A stretch of 64,000 nt of DNA from Prauserella flavalba (GCF_003202235.1 NZ_MASU01000005.1:62001-126000); one strand, 5' to 3'. Counted from the stretch's first letter, positions 51,697-62,328 are shown. The notes: a model not told the origin generated them from the letters alone. Made by a program: numbers and translations.

Positions 51697-52806
51697 TCAC
51701 CCTGACACACGAGCCGGTGCCTTGCGGTATCGCTTGCCTGAGGGTGTGGTGACGGTCAGGACTCCGGTCTCGATGTCGAGGTCGTAGCGCCAGCCGGTTT
51801 TGTCTTTGAGCCGGTGGTGCCGGCGGCAGTAGTTGATGAGCTGGTCGGTGTCGGTGCGGCCGTGTCGTCCCCAGGGCCTGTGGTGGTCGTTGTCGCCGAG
51901 CTGCGCGGGACGGTGGCAGCCGGGAAAACGGCACTCCCGGTCGCGCACCCGCACGAACCGGTCCGTGGACGCCGGTGGTCGATAGCGTTGCCGCCCCACG
52001 TCGATGGGCTGGCCGTCGAGTGGGTCGGTGACGATGCGCCGCCAGGTGGAGCCGGGGTCGTAGGCGATCTGCCGCGCCAGCCATCCCGGGATGGGCCCGT
52101 ACCCGGCGAGCTCGGCGGGCTGATCGTCGGCTCCGGCGAGGGTCTTGGCGTCGACGTAGACGAAGATCTCTGCCTTGGCGCCACTCGCGTCACCCGGCGA
52201 CCCGAGGATGATGTCGGCGAACACGTCCGCGCGAAGCTGGTCGAGGGTGCGGGTCTCGTCGCGCCCGCGGAGCCGGCGGGCGAGGCGGTCCACCCGGGTG
52301 TAGGCGGCGGAGGCGGTTTCGACGGGCAGGTCCGCGACGAGCGTGGACATGCTGTCGCAACCGGGCAGCAGTTCCACTTTCCGGTCACGGCGCCGGGCCT
52401 GCGCGCGCGCCGCCGCGCCGTCGGGATCGACGCGGTGCACCACCCGTGCGACGGTTCGTCGCAACTGGCCCGGATTCCTGCCCGCCAGCCGCTCGGCCAT
52501 CAGAACGTCGACCTGCCGGACGTGCTCGTCGCTGAGCCACGCGGTCGGCTCGGCGATGGCGGCGGCCTTGGCCGAGTCGATGTCCCCGCGTCTCATCGCG
52601 GCGAAGGTCGCCGGTAGCCGATGGGCGAGCATGATCGAGAGCGCGACCATCCTCTGTGCTTTGTGGACGGTTATGGACAGGCCCAGTGCCAGTTCCTCCG
52701 CGACATCGTCCCGTTGCTCTGCGAGTGCGGCTATGGCCTGATATTGCTTGGCTTCGATTCTCGCGCGTTGTCGTTCGAGCGCGATGATTTCAGTGATTTC
52801 CCCCAC
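51697..52806 (-). CDS. HNH endonuclease-domain protein of the 13E12/DUF222 family
   Basis: 369 residues from GTG 52806. The -10-like TACGGT six bases upstream suggests a leaderless start; an open frame reaches 52908. The DUF222 N-terminal helical region (LAEQRDDVAEELALGLSIT, AQRMVALSIMLAHRLP) is followed by the HNH module: FPGCHRPAQLGDNDHHRPWG, with cysteine, HH and NYCRRHHRLKDKTGW. These multicopy actinobacterial proteins resemble homing-type nucleases; no insertion boundaries are visible. Confidence 0.85.
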   Translation of the reverse strand: MGEITEIIALERQRARIEAKQYQAIAALAEQRDDVAEELALGLSITVHKAQRMVALSIMLAHRLPATFAAMRRGDIDSAKAAAIAEPTAWLSDEHVRQVDVLMAERLAGRNPGQLRRTVARVVHRVDPDGAAARAQARRRDRKVELLPGCDSMSTLVADLPVETASAAYTRVDRLARRLRGRDETRTLDQLRADVFADIILGSPGDASGAKAEIFVYVDAKTLAGADDQPAELAGYGPIPGWLARQIAYDPGSTWRRIVTDPLDGQPIDVGRQRYRPPASTDRFVRVRDRECRFPGCHRPAQLGDNDHHRPWGRHGRTDTDQLINYCRRHHRLKDKTGWRYDLDIETGVLTVTTPSGKRYRKAPARVSG

Positions 52807-52962
52807 GTCGCGACCGTAGCATCGCACGTAGACCTCTACTGCTAGCCGATTCGGGTGAATCCGCCACGACCACCGTGTTCCGTGGGAAAAAGTATCGCGA
52901 AAGGACATTTCGCGTCAGCCGACAGCACCGAAGGGGCGGTTGACGACTAGCACGCCCCCGGG

Positions 52963-53787
52963 TCAGGTAAGCAGCGTCGCGAAATGATCGGGCACATAAC
53001 GCTGCAAAGCTCGGTCCGCCCGCTCGTACCCGCCGCCGGCAGGCCGCTTGGGCAAGGTCAGCACCCGCTGTTCCACGTCCTGGTAAGGAATGCTGGAGAG
53101 CAAGTGTGCGATCATGTTGATCCGGCCCCGTCGCTTCTCCTCGCTTTCCACTACGTACCAGGGCGCTTCCTCGGTGTCGGTGTGCACGAACATGTCGTCT
53201 TTCGCGCGCGAGTAGTCGTCCCACCGCGACATGGACTCCAGGTCGATCGGCGACAATTTCCACCGGCGCAGCGGATCGTCCAGTCGCGCGCGAAAACGCC
53301 GTTCCTGCTCGGCGGCGCTCACGGAGAACCAGTACTTTCGCAGCAGGATCCCGTCCCCGACGAGCAACCGCTCGAAGATCGGGCACTGCTGCAGGAACCG
53401 CCGATACTGTTCGGGAGTGCAGAAACCCATCACCCGCTCGACGCCCGCGCGGTTGTACCAGCTGCGGTCGAACAGCACGATCTCGCCCGCCGCGGGAAGA
53501 TGCTCGACGTAGCGCTGGAAGTACCACTGCGTCTGCTCTCGCTCGGTCGGCGCGGGCAGGGCGACGATACGCGCGACACGGGGGTTGAGCCGCTCGGTGA
53601 ACCGCCGGATCGTGCCGCCTTTGCCCGCCGCGTCTCGCCCCTCGAAGACGATCACCACGCGTGCGCCCTCGCTGCGCACCCACTCCTGCAGCTTGTTCAG
53701 CTCCTGTTGCAACCGGGTCAGCTCGCGCTCGTAGACCGCGCTGGGCAAGCGCTGCGCGGCGGACTGCTTGCTCTTCTGGCTCGACAT
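52963..53787 (-). CDS. ppk2: Polyphosphate kinase 2
   Basis: 274 residues, ATG with GAGGCTGAC upstream. PPK2 motifs: Walker [21 protein letters not shown], Walker [18 protein letters not shown], lid region [16 protein letters not shown] and [18 protein letters not shown]. One-domain enzyme that phosphorylates nucleoside mono- or diphosphates with polyphosphate. It is divergent from dnaE, 117 bases apart. Whether it makes GTP, ADP or both cannot be told from motifs alone. Confidence 0.93.
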   Translation of the reverse strand: MSSQKSKQSAAQRLPSAVYERELTRLQQELNKLQEWVRSEGARVVIVFEGRDAAGKGGTIRRFTERLNPRVARIVALPAPTEREQTQWYFQRYVEHLPAAGEIVLFDRSWYNRAGVERVMGFCTPEQYRRFLQQCPIFERLLVGDGILLRKYWFSVSAAEQERRFRARLDDPLRRWKLSPIDLESMSRWDDYSRAKDDMFVHTDTEEAPWYVVESEEKRRGRINMIAHLLSSIPYQDVEQRVLTLPKRPAGGGYERADRALQRYVPDHFATLLT

Positions 53788-53904
53788 GGTTGTCAGCCTC
53801 CGCCGACAACCACACGTTGTCCACCGTGCGTGTCGGTTGTTGGACGCGATCCACCCGCTTGCGGTCGAATGCGGCAGACCCGCGACCACGACAAGGGAGC
53901 AGCC

Positions 53905-56900
53905 GTGAGCTCGTTCGTCCACCTGCATGTGCACACCGAGTATTCGATGCTCGATGGTGCGGCGAAGATCGCTCCGTTGTTCGCGGAGGCGTCTCGGTTG
54001 GAGATGCCGGCGGTGGGGATGACCGACCACGGCAACATGTACGGGGCGGATGAGTTCTACCAGCAGGCGAAGAAGGCCGGGATCAAGCCGATCATCGGGA
54101 TCGAGGCGTATATCGCGCCGGAGTCGCGGTTTCACAAGAAGCCGGTGTTCTGGGGGCAGTCGAGTCAGCGGGGTGCGGACGAGTTCGGTGAGGGTGGCGA
54201 CGTCTCCGGTGGTGGTGCGTATACGCACATGACGATGCTGGCGGCGAACGCGGCGGGGTTGCGGAATCTGTTCAAGTTGTCGTCGCTGGCCTCGATTCAG
54301 GGGTATTACCGCAAGCCGCGGATGGACCGGGAGCTGATCGCGGAGAACGCGGACGGGATCATCGCCACGACGGGGTGTCCGTCGGGTGAGGTGCAGACGC
54401 GGTTGCGGCTGGGGCAGAAGGCCGAGGCGTTGCAGGCGGCGTCGGATTACAAGGACATCTTCGGGGCGGAGAACTTCTTCCTGGAGTTGATGGATCACGG
54501 GTTGCCGATCGAGCGGTCGGTGCGGGAGGGGCTGCTGGAGATCGGCAGGCAGTTGAATCTGCGGCCGCTGGCGACCAACGACTCGCACTATGTGACCAAG
54601 GATCAGGCGGATTCGCATTCGGCGTTGCTGTGTGTGCAGTCGGGTAAGACGCTCAACGACCCGAACCGGTTCAAGTTCGACGGTGATGGTTACTACCTGA
54701 AGTCGGCGCGGGAGATGCGCGAGTACTGGGACAAGGAGGTCCCGGGGGCTGCGGATTCCACGTTGCTGATCGCCGAGCGGGTGGAGTCGTACGAGGACGT
54801 CTACACCCACAAGGACCGCATGCCCGAGTTCGGCGTCCCCGACGGCGAGACGCCGGCGACGTGGCTGCACACGGAGGTGATGCGAGGACTCCAGTGGCGT
54901 CTGCCCGGCGGCGTACCACTCGAGTACGTCGAGCGGGCCGAGTACGAGATCGAGGTGATCACCGAGAAGGGTTTCCCCGCCTACTTTCTCATCACCGCGG
55001 ACCTGATGAACCACGCCCGCCGCGTGGGAATCCGCGTCGGCCCCGGCCGGGGCTCCGCGGCCGGCTCGCTCGTCGCCTACGCGCTGGGCATCACCAACCT
55101 CGACCCCCTCGAACTGGGCCTGCTCTTCGAGCGATTCCTCAACCCCGAGCGCACCTCGATGCCGGATATCGACATGGACTTCGACGACCGTCGCCGCGGC
55201 GAGATGATCCGCTACGCGACGGAGAAGTACGGCGCCGAGCGGGTCGCCCAGGTGATCACCTTCGGTACCATCAAGACCAAGGCCGCCATCAAGGACGCCG
55301 CACGCGTGCACTACGGCCAGCCCGGGTACGCCCTCGCCGACCGGATCTCGAAGGCCCTCCCTCCGCCCGTGGCCGCCAAGGACATCCCGCTCTCCGGGAT
55401 TGTCGACCCCGAGCACGAGCGCTACCCGGAAGCGGCCGAGGTGCGCGCCCTCCTCGAACACGACGAGGACGTGGCGACGATCTTCAACACGGCCCGTGGC
55501 CTGGAGGGCCTGATCCGCAACGCGGGCGTGCACGCCTGCGCCGTGATCATGTCGGCGGAACCCCTCCTCGGCACCATCCCGCTGTGGCGGCGCGACGACG
55601 GTTCGATCATCACGGGCTGGGACTACCCGTCCTGTGAGGCCATCGGCCTGTTGAAGATGGACTTCCTCGGGCTGCGCAACCTCACCGTCATCGGCGACGC
55701 GCTCGACAACATCAAGGCCAACCGGGGCGAGGAGATCGACCTCGACCGGCTCACCGTGGACGACGCGGCCACGTACGAGCTACTCGTGCGGGGCGACAGC
55801 CTCGGTGTGTTCCAGCTCGACGGTGGCGCCATGCGCGACCTGCTGCGCCGCCTGCGCCCGACGGGCTTCGACGACATCATCGCGGTGAACGCGCTGTACC
55901 GGCCGGGCCCGATGGCGATGAACACGCACAACAACTACGCCGACCGCAAGAACGGACGGCAGGCCGTCGAGCCGATCCACCCGGAGCTCGCGGAACCCCT
56001 GCGGGACATCCTGGCCGAGACGCACGGCCTGGTGGTCTATCAGGAGCAGATCATGCAGATCGCGCAGAAGGTCGCCGGGTACTCGATGGGCCGCGCGGAC
56101 GTGCTGCGCCGCGCGATGGGCAAGAAGAAGAAGGAGGTACTGGAGAAGGAGTTCGAAGGCTTCGAGCAGGGCATGCGCGCCAAGGGGTTCTCGACCGAGG
56201 CCGTGCACGCCCTGTGGGACACGATCCTCCCGTTCGCCGGGTACGCGTTCAACAAGTCGCACGCCGCCGGCTACGCGCTCGTGGGCTACTGGACGGCGTA
56301 CCTCAAGGCGAACTATCCGGCGGAGTACATGGCGGCGTTGCTGACGTCGGTGGGGGACAACAAGGACAAGTCGGCGGTGTATCTGTCGGAGTGCCGCCGG
56401 CTGGGGATCAAGGTGCTGCCGCCGGATGTGAACGAGTCGGGGCTGCGGTTCGCCGCGGTCGGGGACGACATCCGGTTCGGGCTGGGTGCGGTGCGCAACG
56501 TGGGCGCCAACGTGGTGGAGTCGGTCATCAAGACCCGCGAGGAGAAGGGCAAGTACTCCAGTTTCACCGACTTCCTGGACAAGTCGGAGCTGGTGGTGTG
56601 CAACAAGCGGGTGCTGGAGTCGCTGATCAAGGCGGGTGGGTTCGACTCGCTGGGCAACACGCGGTTGTCGATGGTGCGGTTGCACGAGGACGCGGTCGAG
56701 GCGGTGGTGCCGCTCAAGCGGCAGGAGGCGATGGGCCAGTTCGACCTGTTCGGCGGTGGGGATGACACGGTGCCGGTGGCGGCGTCGTCGCCGTTGGCGC
56801 ATCTGAAGTTCGAGGATGAGGAGTACCCGCGCAAGCAGCTGCTGGGCTACGAGCGGGAGATGCTGGGGCTGTATGTGTCGGCGCATCCGCTGGACGGGGC

Positions 56901-57462
56901 GGAGCGGGTGTTGCGCAAGCACGCCAAGCGGCCGATCGCGGCGATCCTGGCGGATCCGCCCAAGGAGGGTGAGATCGAGATCGCCGGGTTGATCACGTCG
57001 CTGGAGCGGCGGGTGAACAAGAAGGGTGAGCCCTGGGCGATCTGCACGGTGGAGGACATGGACGCCTCGCTGGAGGTGTTGTTCTTCCCGAAGTCCTACG
57101 CGCTGTTCGCCGCCGATCTGGTGGAGGACAACGCGGTGGTGGTCAAGGGCCGGGTGAACTGGCGCGAGGACAAGATGTCGGTCTTCGGCGGCGGGCTGAT
57201 CCCGCTCGACCTCTCCGACATCGGCCCCGGCGACGAGGAACCCCCGCTCACGCTGCTCGCGACGGCCGAGCGCCTCGACGAGAGCGTGGTGCTCGAACTC
57301 AGGCAGACCCTCCTCGCGCACCCTGGTGATACCCCGGTCAGGGTGCGGCTCGTCAGCGCGCGAGGAGAGCGCCGCTACGCCCTCGACGACTATCCCGTGC
57401 GCGTCAGCTCGATGCTGCTCGGCGAGCTCAAGGGCATCCCCGGCATTACGTGCGCCTCGTGA
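53905..57462 (+). CDS. dnaE: DNA polymerase III alpha subunit, mosaic codon usage
   Basis: 1185 residues, GTG start after AAGGGAG. PHP domain ([25 protein letters not shown]), palm catalytic acids in [16 protein letters not shown] and the third in the HEDxAT-like region, fingers ([36 protein letters not shown]), then HhH ([20 protein letters not shown]) and an OB fold ([14 protein letters not shown]). Length and layout match replicative DnaE1. Codon style switches: G-ending codons with TTG leucine at about 53905-54780 and 56300-57180, C-ending between and after. The usual lspA-rluD/ilvA neighbours are absent, so this may be an extra copy. Confidence 0.93.
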   Translation: MSSFVHLHVHTEYSMLDGAAKIAPLFAEASRLEMPAVGMTDHGNMYGADEFYQQAKKAGIKPIIGIEAYIAPESRFHKKPVFWGQSSQRGADEFGEGGDVSGGGAYTHMTMLAANAAGLRNLFKLSSLASIQGYYRKPRMDRELIAENADGIIATTGCPSGEVQTRLRLGQKAEALQAASDYKDIFGAENFFLELMDHGLPIERSVREGLLEIGRQLNLRPLATNDSHYVTKDQADSHSALLCVQSGKTLNDPNRFKFDGDGYYLKSAREMREYWDKEVPGAADSTLLIAERVESYEDVYTHKDRMPEFGVPDGETPATWLHTEVMRGLQWRLPGGVPLEYVERAEYEIEVITEKGFPAYFLITADLMNHARRVGIRVGPGRGSAAGSLVAYALGITNLDPLELGLLFERFLNPERTSMPDIDMDFDDRRRGEMIRYATEKYGAERVAQVITFGTIKTKAAIKDAARVHYGQPGYALADRISKALPPPVAAKDIPLSGIVDPEHERYPEAAEVRALLEHDEDVATIFNTARGLEGLIRNAGVHACAVIMSAEPLLGTIPLWRRDDGSIITGWDYPSCEAIGLLKMDFLGLRNLTVIGDALDNIKANRGEEIDLDRLTVDDAATYELLVRGDSLGVFQLDGGAMRDLLRRLRPTGFDDIIAVNALYRPGPMAMNTHNNYADRKNGRQAVEPIHPELAEPLRDILAETHGLVVYQEQIMQIAQKVAGYSMGRADVLRRAMGKKKKEVLEKEFEGFEQGMRAKGFSTEAVHALWDTILPFAGYAFNKSHAAGYALVGYWTAYLKANYPAEYMAALLTSVGDNKDKSAVYLSECRRLGIKVLPPDVNESGLRFAAVGDDIRFGLGAVRNVGANVVESVIKTREEKGKYSSFTDFLDKSELVVCNKRVLESLIKAGGFDSLGNTRLSMVRLHEDAVEAVVPLKRQEAMGQFDLFGGGDDTVPVAASSPLAHLKFEDEEYPRKQLLGYEREMLGLYVSAHPLDGAERVLRKHAKRPIAAILADPPKEGEIEIAGLITSLERRVNKKGEPWAICTVEDMDASLEVLFFPKSYALFAADLVEDNAVVVKGRVNWREDKMSVFGGGLIPLDLSDIGPGDEEPPLTLLATAERLDESVVLELRQTLLAHPGDTPVRVRLVSARGERRYALDDYPVRVSSMLLGELKGIPGITCAS

Positions 57463-57466
57463 GCGT

Positions 57467-57952
57467 TCAACCCTGCTGCGCGCGCACCAGATCCTCGACG
57501 GCCTTGGGGAGGGTGGTCTCGAAGTCCAGCAGCTTCGCCCAGTCCGGCGTCACCGTGATGCGGGTCATCCGCTGGTACAGCGCACGCACGCCGGCCTCCC
57601 ATTCCGCGTACTGGTCGTCGGGCACGACCTTGTGCGCGGCCGCGAGGTACTCCTCGGGAATGCCTTCCACCTCGTCGAGGCGTGCACTGCCCCGCACCAG
57701 CAGTACCCGCGGCGGGAAGCCGTCGGTGTCGATCGTGATCGCCACCCTGGGGTTGGCCCGCAGCGCCTTGACCTTCGCGGACGTGGGCACCGTCGCGATG
57801 ACCAGCTCGGCGCCGTTCCAGTGGAACCCGATCGGCACCACGCGCGGGTCGCCGTCGAGCCCCACGTAGGAGAACCGCGCGGGGATCGAGGACGCCAGCA
57901 GCTCCCGCGAGATCGGCTTGTCCATCACCTCGATGACCTGGTCCGGCGTCAT
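57467..57952 (-). CDS. Pyridoxamine-5'-phosphate-oxidase-fold (FMN/F420) protein
   Basis: 161 residues, ATG after GAGAGGAG. Split-barrel fold: ARFSYVGLDGDPRVVPIGF, WNGAELVIATVPTSAKVKAL and NPRVAITIDTDGFPPRVLLV then RGSARLDEV. This is the general stress/F420-binding Rv-type PPOX group rather than PdxH. The cofactor is not decided. It converges on the dnaE end with only 4 bases between stops. Confidence 0.88.
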   Translation of the reverse strand: MTPDQVIEVMDKPISRELLASSIPARFSYVGLDGDPRVVPIGFHWNGAELVIATVPTSAKVKALRANPRVAITIDTDGFPPRVLLVRGSARLDEVEGIPEEYLAAAHKVVPDDQYAEWEAGVRALYQRMTRITVTPDWAKLLDFETTLPKAVEDLVRAQQG

Positions 57953-58152
57953 GATCGTCTCCTCTCGTGTGGGTCGGCCCATCGTGGCGCCTTCACGAGG
58001 TGGACGGAACCGTCACGCCGTTCTCGACACGGCCGGTAGCAAAGCGCAAGAAATCTCCCCGGGCCGTGTGGAGGGCGTCTGGGTCCACCCGCCGCGGCTC
58101 CCGCCTCGCGTTGGCTCGCCGCTGCGACACCGATCGCGGACGGGAGGATGCG

Positions 58153-59392
58153 ATGACGTTGCCGGAGCTGGTGCCGAGTGTCGGACGGCTGGTGCGGGCG
58201 CGGCTGGACGAGGGCCTCTGGCCCCAGGGCGCGCGCGTGGACCACCACGAGGACCTGGTGGTGGGCGGGTGGCGATGTCGGCCGTCGCCGCCGCGTTCGG
58301 CACGCCGGTCTACGTGGTTGACGAGGCCGACGTCCGGCTGCGCTGCCGCCGCTACCGCGCGGCGCTACCGGACGTGCACGTCTCCTACGCGGGCAAGGCG
58401 CTGCTCACCCACGCGATCGCTCGCTGGCCGCGGGAGGAGGGGCTCGCGCTGGATGTCTGCTCGGCCGGTGAGCTCGCCGTCGCCCGTGCCGCAGGGCTCC
58501 CCGGCGAGCTCATCGCGCCGCACGGCAACGCCAAGACGGCCGAGGACCTCAAGGCCGCGCTCGCCACGGCACGGCGCGGATCGTGCTCGACTCGTTCGAC
58601 GAGATCGAGCAGGTCGCTGCGCTCGTGAGCCACCGGCAGCAGGTGCTGGTCCGCGTCACGCCCGGCGTCGACGGCCACACGCACCCGGCGATCAGCGCCG
58701 GTGTCGAGGACCAGAGGTTCGGGTTCTCCCTCGCCTCCGGTGCGGCGGACGAGGCCGTGCGGCGGGTGTTCGCCCAGCCTGGCCGGTCTCCATTGCCACC
58801 TCGGTTCTCAGCTGGTGCGTGTCGTCTCCTGCGAGGAGGTGGCCAGGCGGTTGCTCGGGCTGATGGCCGGGATCCACGGCGAGCACGGCATCGCGACCGT
58901 GGTGCTGAACCTCGGCCGAGGGCGCGCGGTGCGTTACCGGGAGGGCGACGGGAGTTCGACCTCGCGGGCTTTGTCACGCGGGTCCGGGCTGCCGTGCGCT
59001 ACGAGTGCCGCAGGCACCGGCTGCCCGAGCCGCGGTTGGCGATCGAGCCGGGCATCGGTCGCGCGTGCCGGGATCACGCTGTACCGCGTGGTCGCCGTCA
59101 AACACACCTTCATCGCCGTCGACGGCGGCATGAGCGGCAACGCCCGCCCCGCGCTCTACGGCGCCGCCTACACCGCCCGGCTCGTGGGCCTCCGGGGGAG
59201 CGCGGCCACGCGCGAGGTGACCATCGCCGGCAGGCACTGCGAGTCGGGCGACCTGGTCGCCACGGGCGTGCGCCTGCCAACTACAACCTCGTTGGCCGTC
59301 CACGGCTGGTCGCCGTCACGGACGGGCGGGCGAGGGTGCTCGTGCGCGGGGAGACCGGGGAGGACCTGCTCGCCCGCGATATCGGCGGGTGA
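58153..59392 (+). pseudogene. lysA: Diaminopimelate decarboxylase pseudogene with about six frameshifts
   Basis: ATG with GGGAGG is intact. Homology to DAP decarboxylase continues through seven segments in alternating frames: TPVYVVDEADVRLRCR, VSYAGKALLTHAIARW (PLP lysine region), IVLDSFDEIEQV, GLHCHLGSQL, EFDLAGFVTRVRAA, FIAVDGGMSGNARPALYGA and NYNLVGRPRLV. Breaks fall near 58270, 58575, 58785, 58950, 59060 and 59277, mostly single-base losses. No long frame survives. A working lysA must lie elsewhere unless the sequence is faulty. Confidence 0.85.
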
Positions 59393-59393
59393 G

Positions 59394-59966
59394 CTACTCC
59401 GGCAGCGCGCTCGCGACGATCAGGTCAACGAGCCGGTCGATCTCGTGGCCCGCCAGCACGTCCGGGGTGGTCAGGTGCTCCACGAGCAGCCCGGTCATCG
59501 CGAAGTACAGCAGCAGCACGGTCTCCGCCCCGCCCGGCAACCCCGCGTCGGTGTGGAAGCCGATGTTGACCGCGAGGTTCCGCCGCAGCGTCTCGGTGAG
59601 CGCCGTCCGCAGCGCGGGCCGTCGCGTCGCCTCCAGCCGCAGCTCCAGCAGCGCCAGGTACCCCGCCCGGTCGGCGAGCATGCGGGCGCGCAGATCGTGC
59701 ATGAGCCGGAACACCAGCTCGCGCGTGCGCGGCCCCGCCATCAGCTCCTCGATGCGTTCCGGCGCCGGAGTGAGCCGCACGTGAATGTGCAGGCCGGCCT
59801 GATGCAGCAGGTCGTCGCGGCTGGTGAAGTAGTTGGACGCCGTCCCCGCGGGCACGCCCGCCTCCGTGTCGACGGCCCGGAACGTCAGCCCGCGCGCGCC
59901 GTCGCGGGCCAGCACCTCGATGGCCGCGTCGGCCAGGGCCGTCCTTCTCGCCTCGTTACGGACCAT
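59394..59966 (-). CDS. TetR-family transcriptional regulator
   Basis: 190 residues; the ATG after GGAGGT is preferred over an upstream in-frame codon. TetR helix-turn-helix: ALADAAIEVLARDGARGLTF then RAVDTEAGVPAGTASNYFTS (about 10-48). The ligand domain is helical with no recognisable ligand class. It is divergent from the RibD-type reductase at 60062, with the 38-bp dyad between them as the probable operator for both. Confidence 0.9.
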   Translation of the reverse strand: MVRNEARRTALADAAIEVLARDGARGLTFRAVDTEAGVPAGTASNYFTSRDDLLHQAGLHIHVRLTPAPERIEELMAGPRTRELVFRLMHDLRARMLADRAGYLALLELRLEATRRPALRTALTETLRRNLAVNIGFHTDAGLPGGAETVLLLYFAMTGLLVEHLTTPDVLAGHEIDRLVDLIVASALPE

Positions 59967-59996
59967 GCCAGCGGACCTCCGTGCGGAAAACCCTTG

Positions 59997-60034
59997 CAAC
60001 CACTCCGGACACAGTACTACAAATAGAGTGGTTG
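59997..60034. promoter_or_regulatory. TetR operator, 38-bp dyad between divergent genes
   Basis: CAACCACTC (59997-60005) and GAGTGGTTG (60026-60034) are exact inverted repeats, and AGTACT (60013-60018) is centred on the same axis. A -10-like TAGAGT (60024-60029) for the rightward gene overlaps the right arm, so binding would block transcription. Confidence 0.6.
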
Positions 60035-60061
60035 ACACCGCGAATCCCCAAGGAGCGCCGC

Positions 60062-60646
60062 ATGCGCAAGCTGACCTACCTCGTCGCGTCGACCATCGAC
60101 GGCGTCATCGCGGGCCCCGGGGGCGGCGACCCCTCCGGCCCCGACGGCTTCTTCGTCATGGAGGGCGACCACATGCGGGAGCAGTTCACCGACTGGCCGG
60201 ACATCCTGCCGGGACCCGCCCGCGCCGCGCTCGGCCTCGACGTGCCCCCCAAGCACTTCGACACCGTCGTGGAGGGCCGCGCCTCCTACCAGGTCGGGCT
60301 CGACGCCGGAATCACCGACGCCTACCCGCACCTGGAGCACTACGTCTTCTCCCGCACCCTGACCGAGGCGCCGGACCCGGCCGTGCGCCTCGTGTCCGGC
60401 GACCCGGTGGAGAAGGTGCGCGAGCTGAAGCGGCGCGACGGCCTGGGCATCTGGCTCGTCGGCGGCGCCACCCTCGCGAGCGCACTGCGCCCGGAGATCG
60501 ACGAGCTTGTGGTGAAGCTTCACCCCGTGGTCGCGGGTGCCGGGATCCCGTTGTTCTCCGGCGAGTTCGGCCCCCAGCGGTTCGACCTCACCGACGTGCG
60601 CCGCTTCGACAGCGGCGTGCTGCACCTGACCTACACGAAGCTCTGA
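60062..60646 (+). CDS. RibD C-terminal/dihydrofolate reductase-family protein
   Basis: 194 residues, ATG after AAGGAG. Begins KLTYLVASTIDGVIAGPGGG, typical of the DHFR-like RibD_C family; ends IDELVVKLHPVVAGAGIPLF and VLHLTYTK. GIWLVGGATLASAL supplies the NADPH-binding turn. Probably a TetR-controlled NADPH reductase of unknown substrate rather than a folate enzyme. Confidence 0.88.
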   Translation: MRKLTYLVASTIDGVIAGPGGGDPSGPDGFFVMEGDHMREQFTDWPDILPGPARAALGLDVPPKHFDTVVEGRASYQVGLDAGITDAYPHLEHYVFSRTLTEAPDPAVRLVSGDPVEKVRELKRRDGLGIWLVGGATLASALRPEIDELVVKLHPVVAGAGIPLFSGEFGPQRFDLTDVRRFDSGVLHLTYTKL

Positions 60647-60650
60647 CCGG

Positions 60651-61484
60651 TCACTTCTGCCCGGTGTAGCGTTCGCGCACCAGCTCGAGGTCGGCGGGGT
60701 CGAGGTCCAGGTCGAGCGAGCGCAGCGTGGCGCCGAGGTCGGCCGGTGCCACCGTGCTCTTCTCCTCCGTGCCGTCCGCGTACTCGGCGACGAGGTGCTC
60801 GCCGATGAGCTTGCGGCACACGCGGTCGGACAGGCGCATCACCACGAGCCTGCCGGTGAAAGGCGAGCGCGGGTGCGTGGCGACGTAGTGGTTGAAGACC
60901 TCGTAGTCGACCGGGTGCTGCGGAGCCTCGTCGAACGCGTACTCCGCGTTCCACTCGCCGTCCTTCAGCCTGTGGAGCCGCCAGCCCCGCTCCTCGGCGG
61001 TGAGCCGGTGCGGCCAGCCCGCCTGGTCGAGTTCGCTGCCGTCGTACAACGGCATGGGGCGCATGATGCTCGCGCCGAAGCCGACGTCGGCGAGGTAGTC
61101 GTCGCCGTCCACCCGCACCCTCAGGTTCATGTGGGTGTTCGGGCCGGGGTGGTCGGGCTGCACCCGCGCGGCCTGCCGGTTCACGTCGTAGCCGAGTCGC
61201 TCCAGCACGGCCGCGAACAGCAGGTTGTGCTCGTAGCAGTAGCCGCCCCGGCGGCGGTGCACGAGCTTGGCCGTGATGTCGGCGAGGTCCAGTGACGGCG
61301 AGCGGCCCAGCAGCGGATCGATGTTCTCGAACGGGATCGTGCGCACGTGCGCCTCGTGCAGGGCCGCGAGCGCCGCGGCCGAGGGTGCCTCGCGTCGCTG
61401 CCCGACGCGCGCCAGGTAGGCGTCCAGGTCGAGCTCGGCGGTGTTCCAGACGTCGGGGGTGACCGGCTTCGTCGTCGTGTCCAT
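60651..61484 (-). CDS. nat: Arylamine N-acetyltransferase
   Basis: 277 residues. Catalytic triad of the NAT family: Cys in RRGGYCYEHN (about 84), His in THMNLRV and Asp in YLADVGFG. N-terminal PFENIDPLLGR and the C-terminal barrel complete the fold. It acetylates arylamines or hydrazines with acetyl-CoA; in actinobacteria relatives also affect isoniazid or act near steroid/aromatic catabolism genes, in keeping with the catA/monooxygenase genes upstream on the same strand. Confidence 0.92.
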   Translation of the reverse strand: MDTTTKPVTPDVWNTAELDLDAYLARVGQRREAPSAAALAALHEAHVRTIPFENIDPLLGRSPSLDLADITAKLVHRRRGGYCYEHNLLFAAVLERLGYDVNRQAARVQPDHPGPNTHMNLRVRVDGDDYLADVGFGASIMRPMPLYDGSELDQAGWPHRLTAEERGWRLHRLKDGEWNAEYAFDEAPQHPVDYEVFNHYVATHPRSPFTGRLVVMRLSDRVCRKLIGEHLVAEYADGTEEKSTVAPADLGATLRSLDLDLDPADLELVRERYTGQK

Positions 61485-61518
61485 GCCGACCAGGTTCACA
61501 CCTCCAGCACGCTGGAGG

Positions 61519-62328
61519 TCAAGCACGGGAGAGGAAATCGAGCCCGGCCGGCCCCGGAGGCAGCGCGGGAGTGCGGATCAGCAGCTGACCGTGGGCGGTG
61601 ATCTGGACGAACGTGGTGCCGCCGGTGGACAGCCGCGCGCGGTAGGAGCCGGGCGCGGGCAGTGCGGTGCCCGGCTCGACGGTCAGCGCCCCGGTGCGCC
61701 AGCCCACCATCCGCGCGATGCCCTCGACGCGGTGCGGTCGGCCGAGTACGCGCGCGGCGCCCTCGACGTCGCCGCGCGCGAGGCACGTCCGGATGTGCGT
61801 CGACGAACACGGCGTCCGGCCGTCGGCGGCGGGCAGCAGCTCCACCCCGTGCACGTCGACGTCGTGCTGGGCGCCGAGGCGCCGCAGCATCGCGAGGTCA
61901 CCGCTGGCCTGGTGGCCGAAGGTGAAGTTGACGCCGACCACCACGGCCGCGGCCCGCAGCGCGCCGACGACGATTCGCTCGACGAACGCCTCGGGGCTCA
62001 GCCGTGCCAGCTCCTCCGTGAACGACAGCACGCACACGCCGTCGACGCCGTGCCGCCACGCCAGCTCGGCCCTGCGGTCGGCGGTGCTGAGCGCGGCGGT
62101 GTCCCTCGGCGCGCCGACCACTCGGGCCGGATGCGGATCGAACGTCACGAGCATGCTCGGCAGGCGCAGCGCGCGTCCGACGTCCAGCGTGCGGTCGATG
62201 AGCCGCGCGTGGCCCCGGTGGACGCCGTCGAAGACGCCGATCGTCACCACCTGGGGACCCAGGCCGGGCGGCAGCTCGGCGAGCCCCCGCCACAGCCGGG
62301 ACCGCCTGCCCGTGGCCGGTGCCGTCAT
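61519..62328 (-). CDS. RibF-like FAD synthetase with reduced riboflavin-kinase domain
   Basis: 269 residues. FMN adenylyltransferase domain: VVTIGVFDGVHRGHARLIDR, LVTFDPHPARVVGAP, VVGVNFTFGHQASGDLAMLR and the SSTHIR motif. The C-terminal part is only about 80 residues and lacks the recognisable flavokinase PTAN and active-site Glu of full RibF (about 310-330 residues). It likely makes FAD from FMN only, or is a specialised paralogue. Seventy-odd bases follow catA, suggesting FAD supply for the flavin monooxygenase in the operon. Confidence 0.78.
   Translation of the reverse strand: MTAPATGRRSRLWRGLAELPPGLGPQVVTIGVFDGVHRGHARLIDRTLDVGRALRLPSMLVTFDPHPARVVGAPRDTAALSTADRRAELAWRHGVDGVCVLSFTEELARLSPEAFVERIVVGALRAAAVVVGVNFTFGHQASGDLAMLRRLGAQHDVDVHGVELLPAADGRTPCSSTHIRTCLARGDVEGAARVLGRPHRVEGIARMVGWRTGALTVEPGTALPAPGSYRARLSTGGTTFVQITAHGQLLIRTPALPPGPAGLDFLSRA

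Noticed and set aside
51697..52806. The HNH gene as part of a group I/II intron or intein
   Set aside because: No interrupted host gene or intron features were seen. The 13E12 family occurs as free-standing genes.
53788..53904. An imperfect dyad (ACAACC...GGTTGT) between ppk2 and dnaE as an SOS box
   Set aside because: It does not fit the actinobacterial LexA consensus, and the arms are mismatched.
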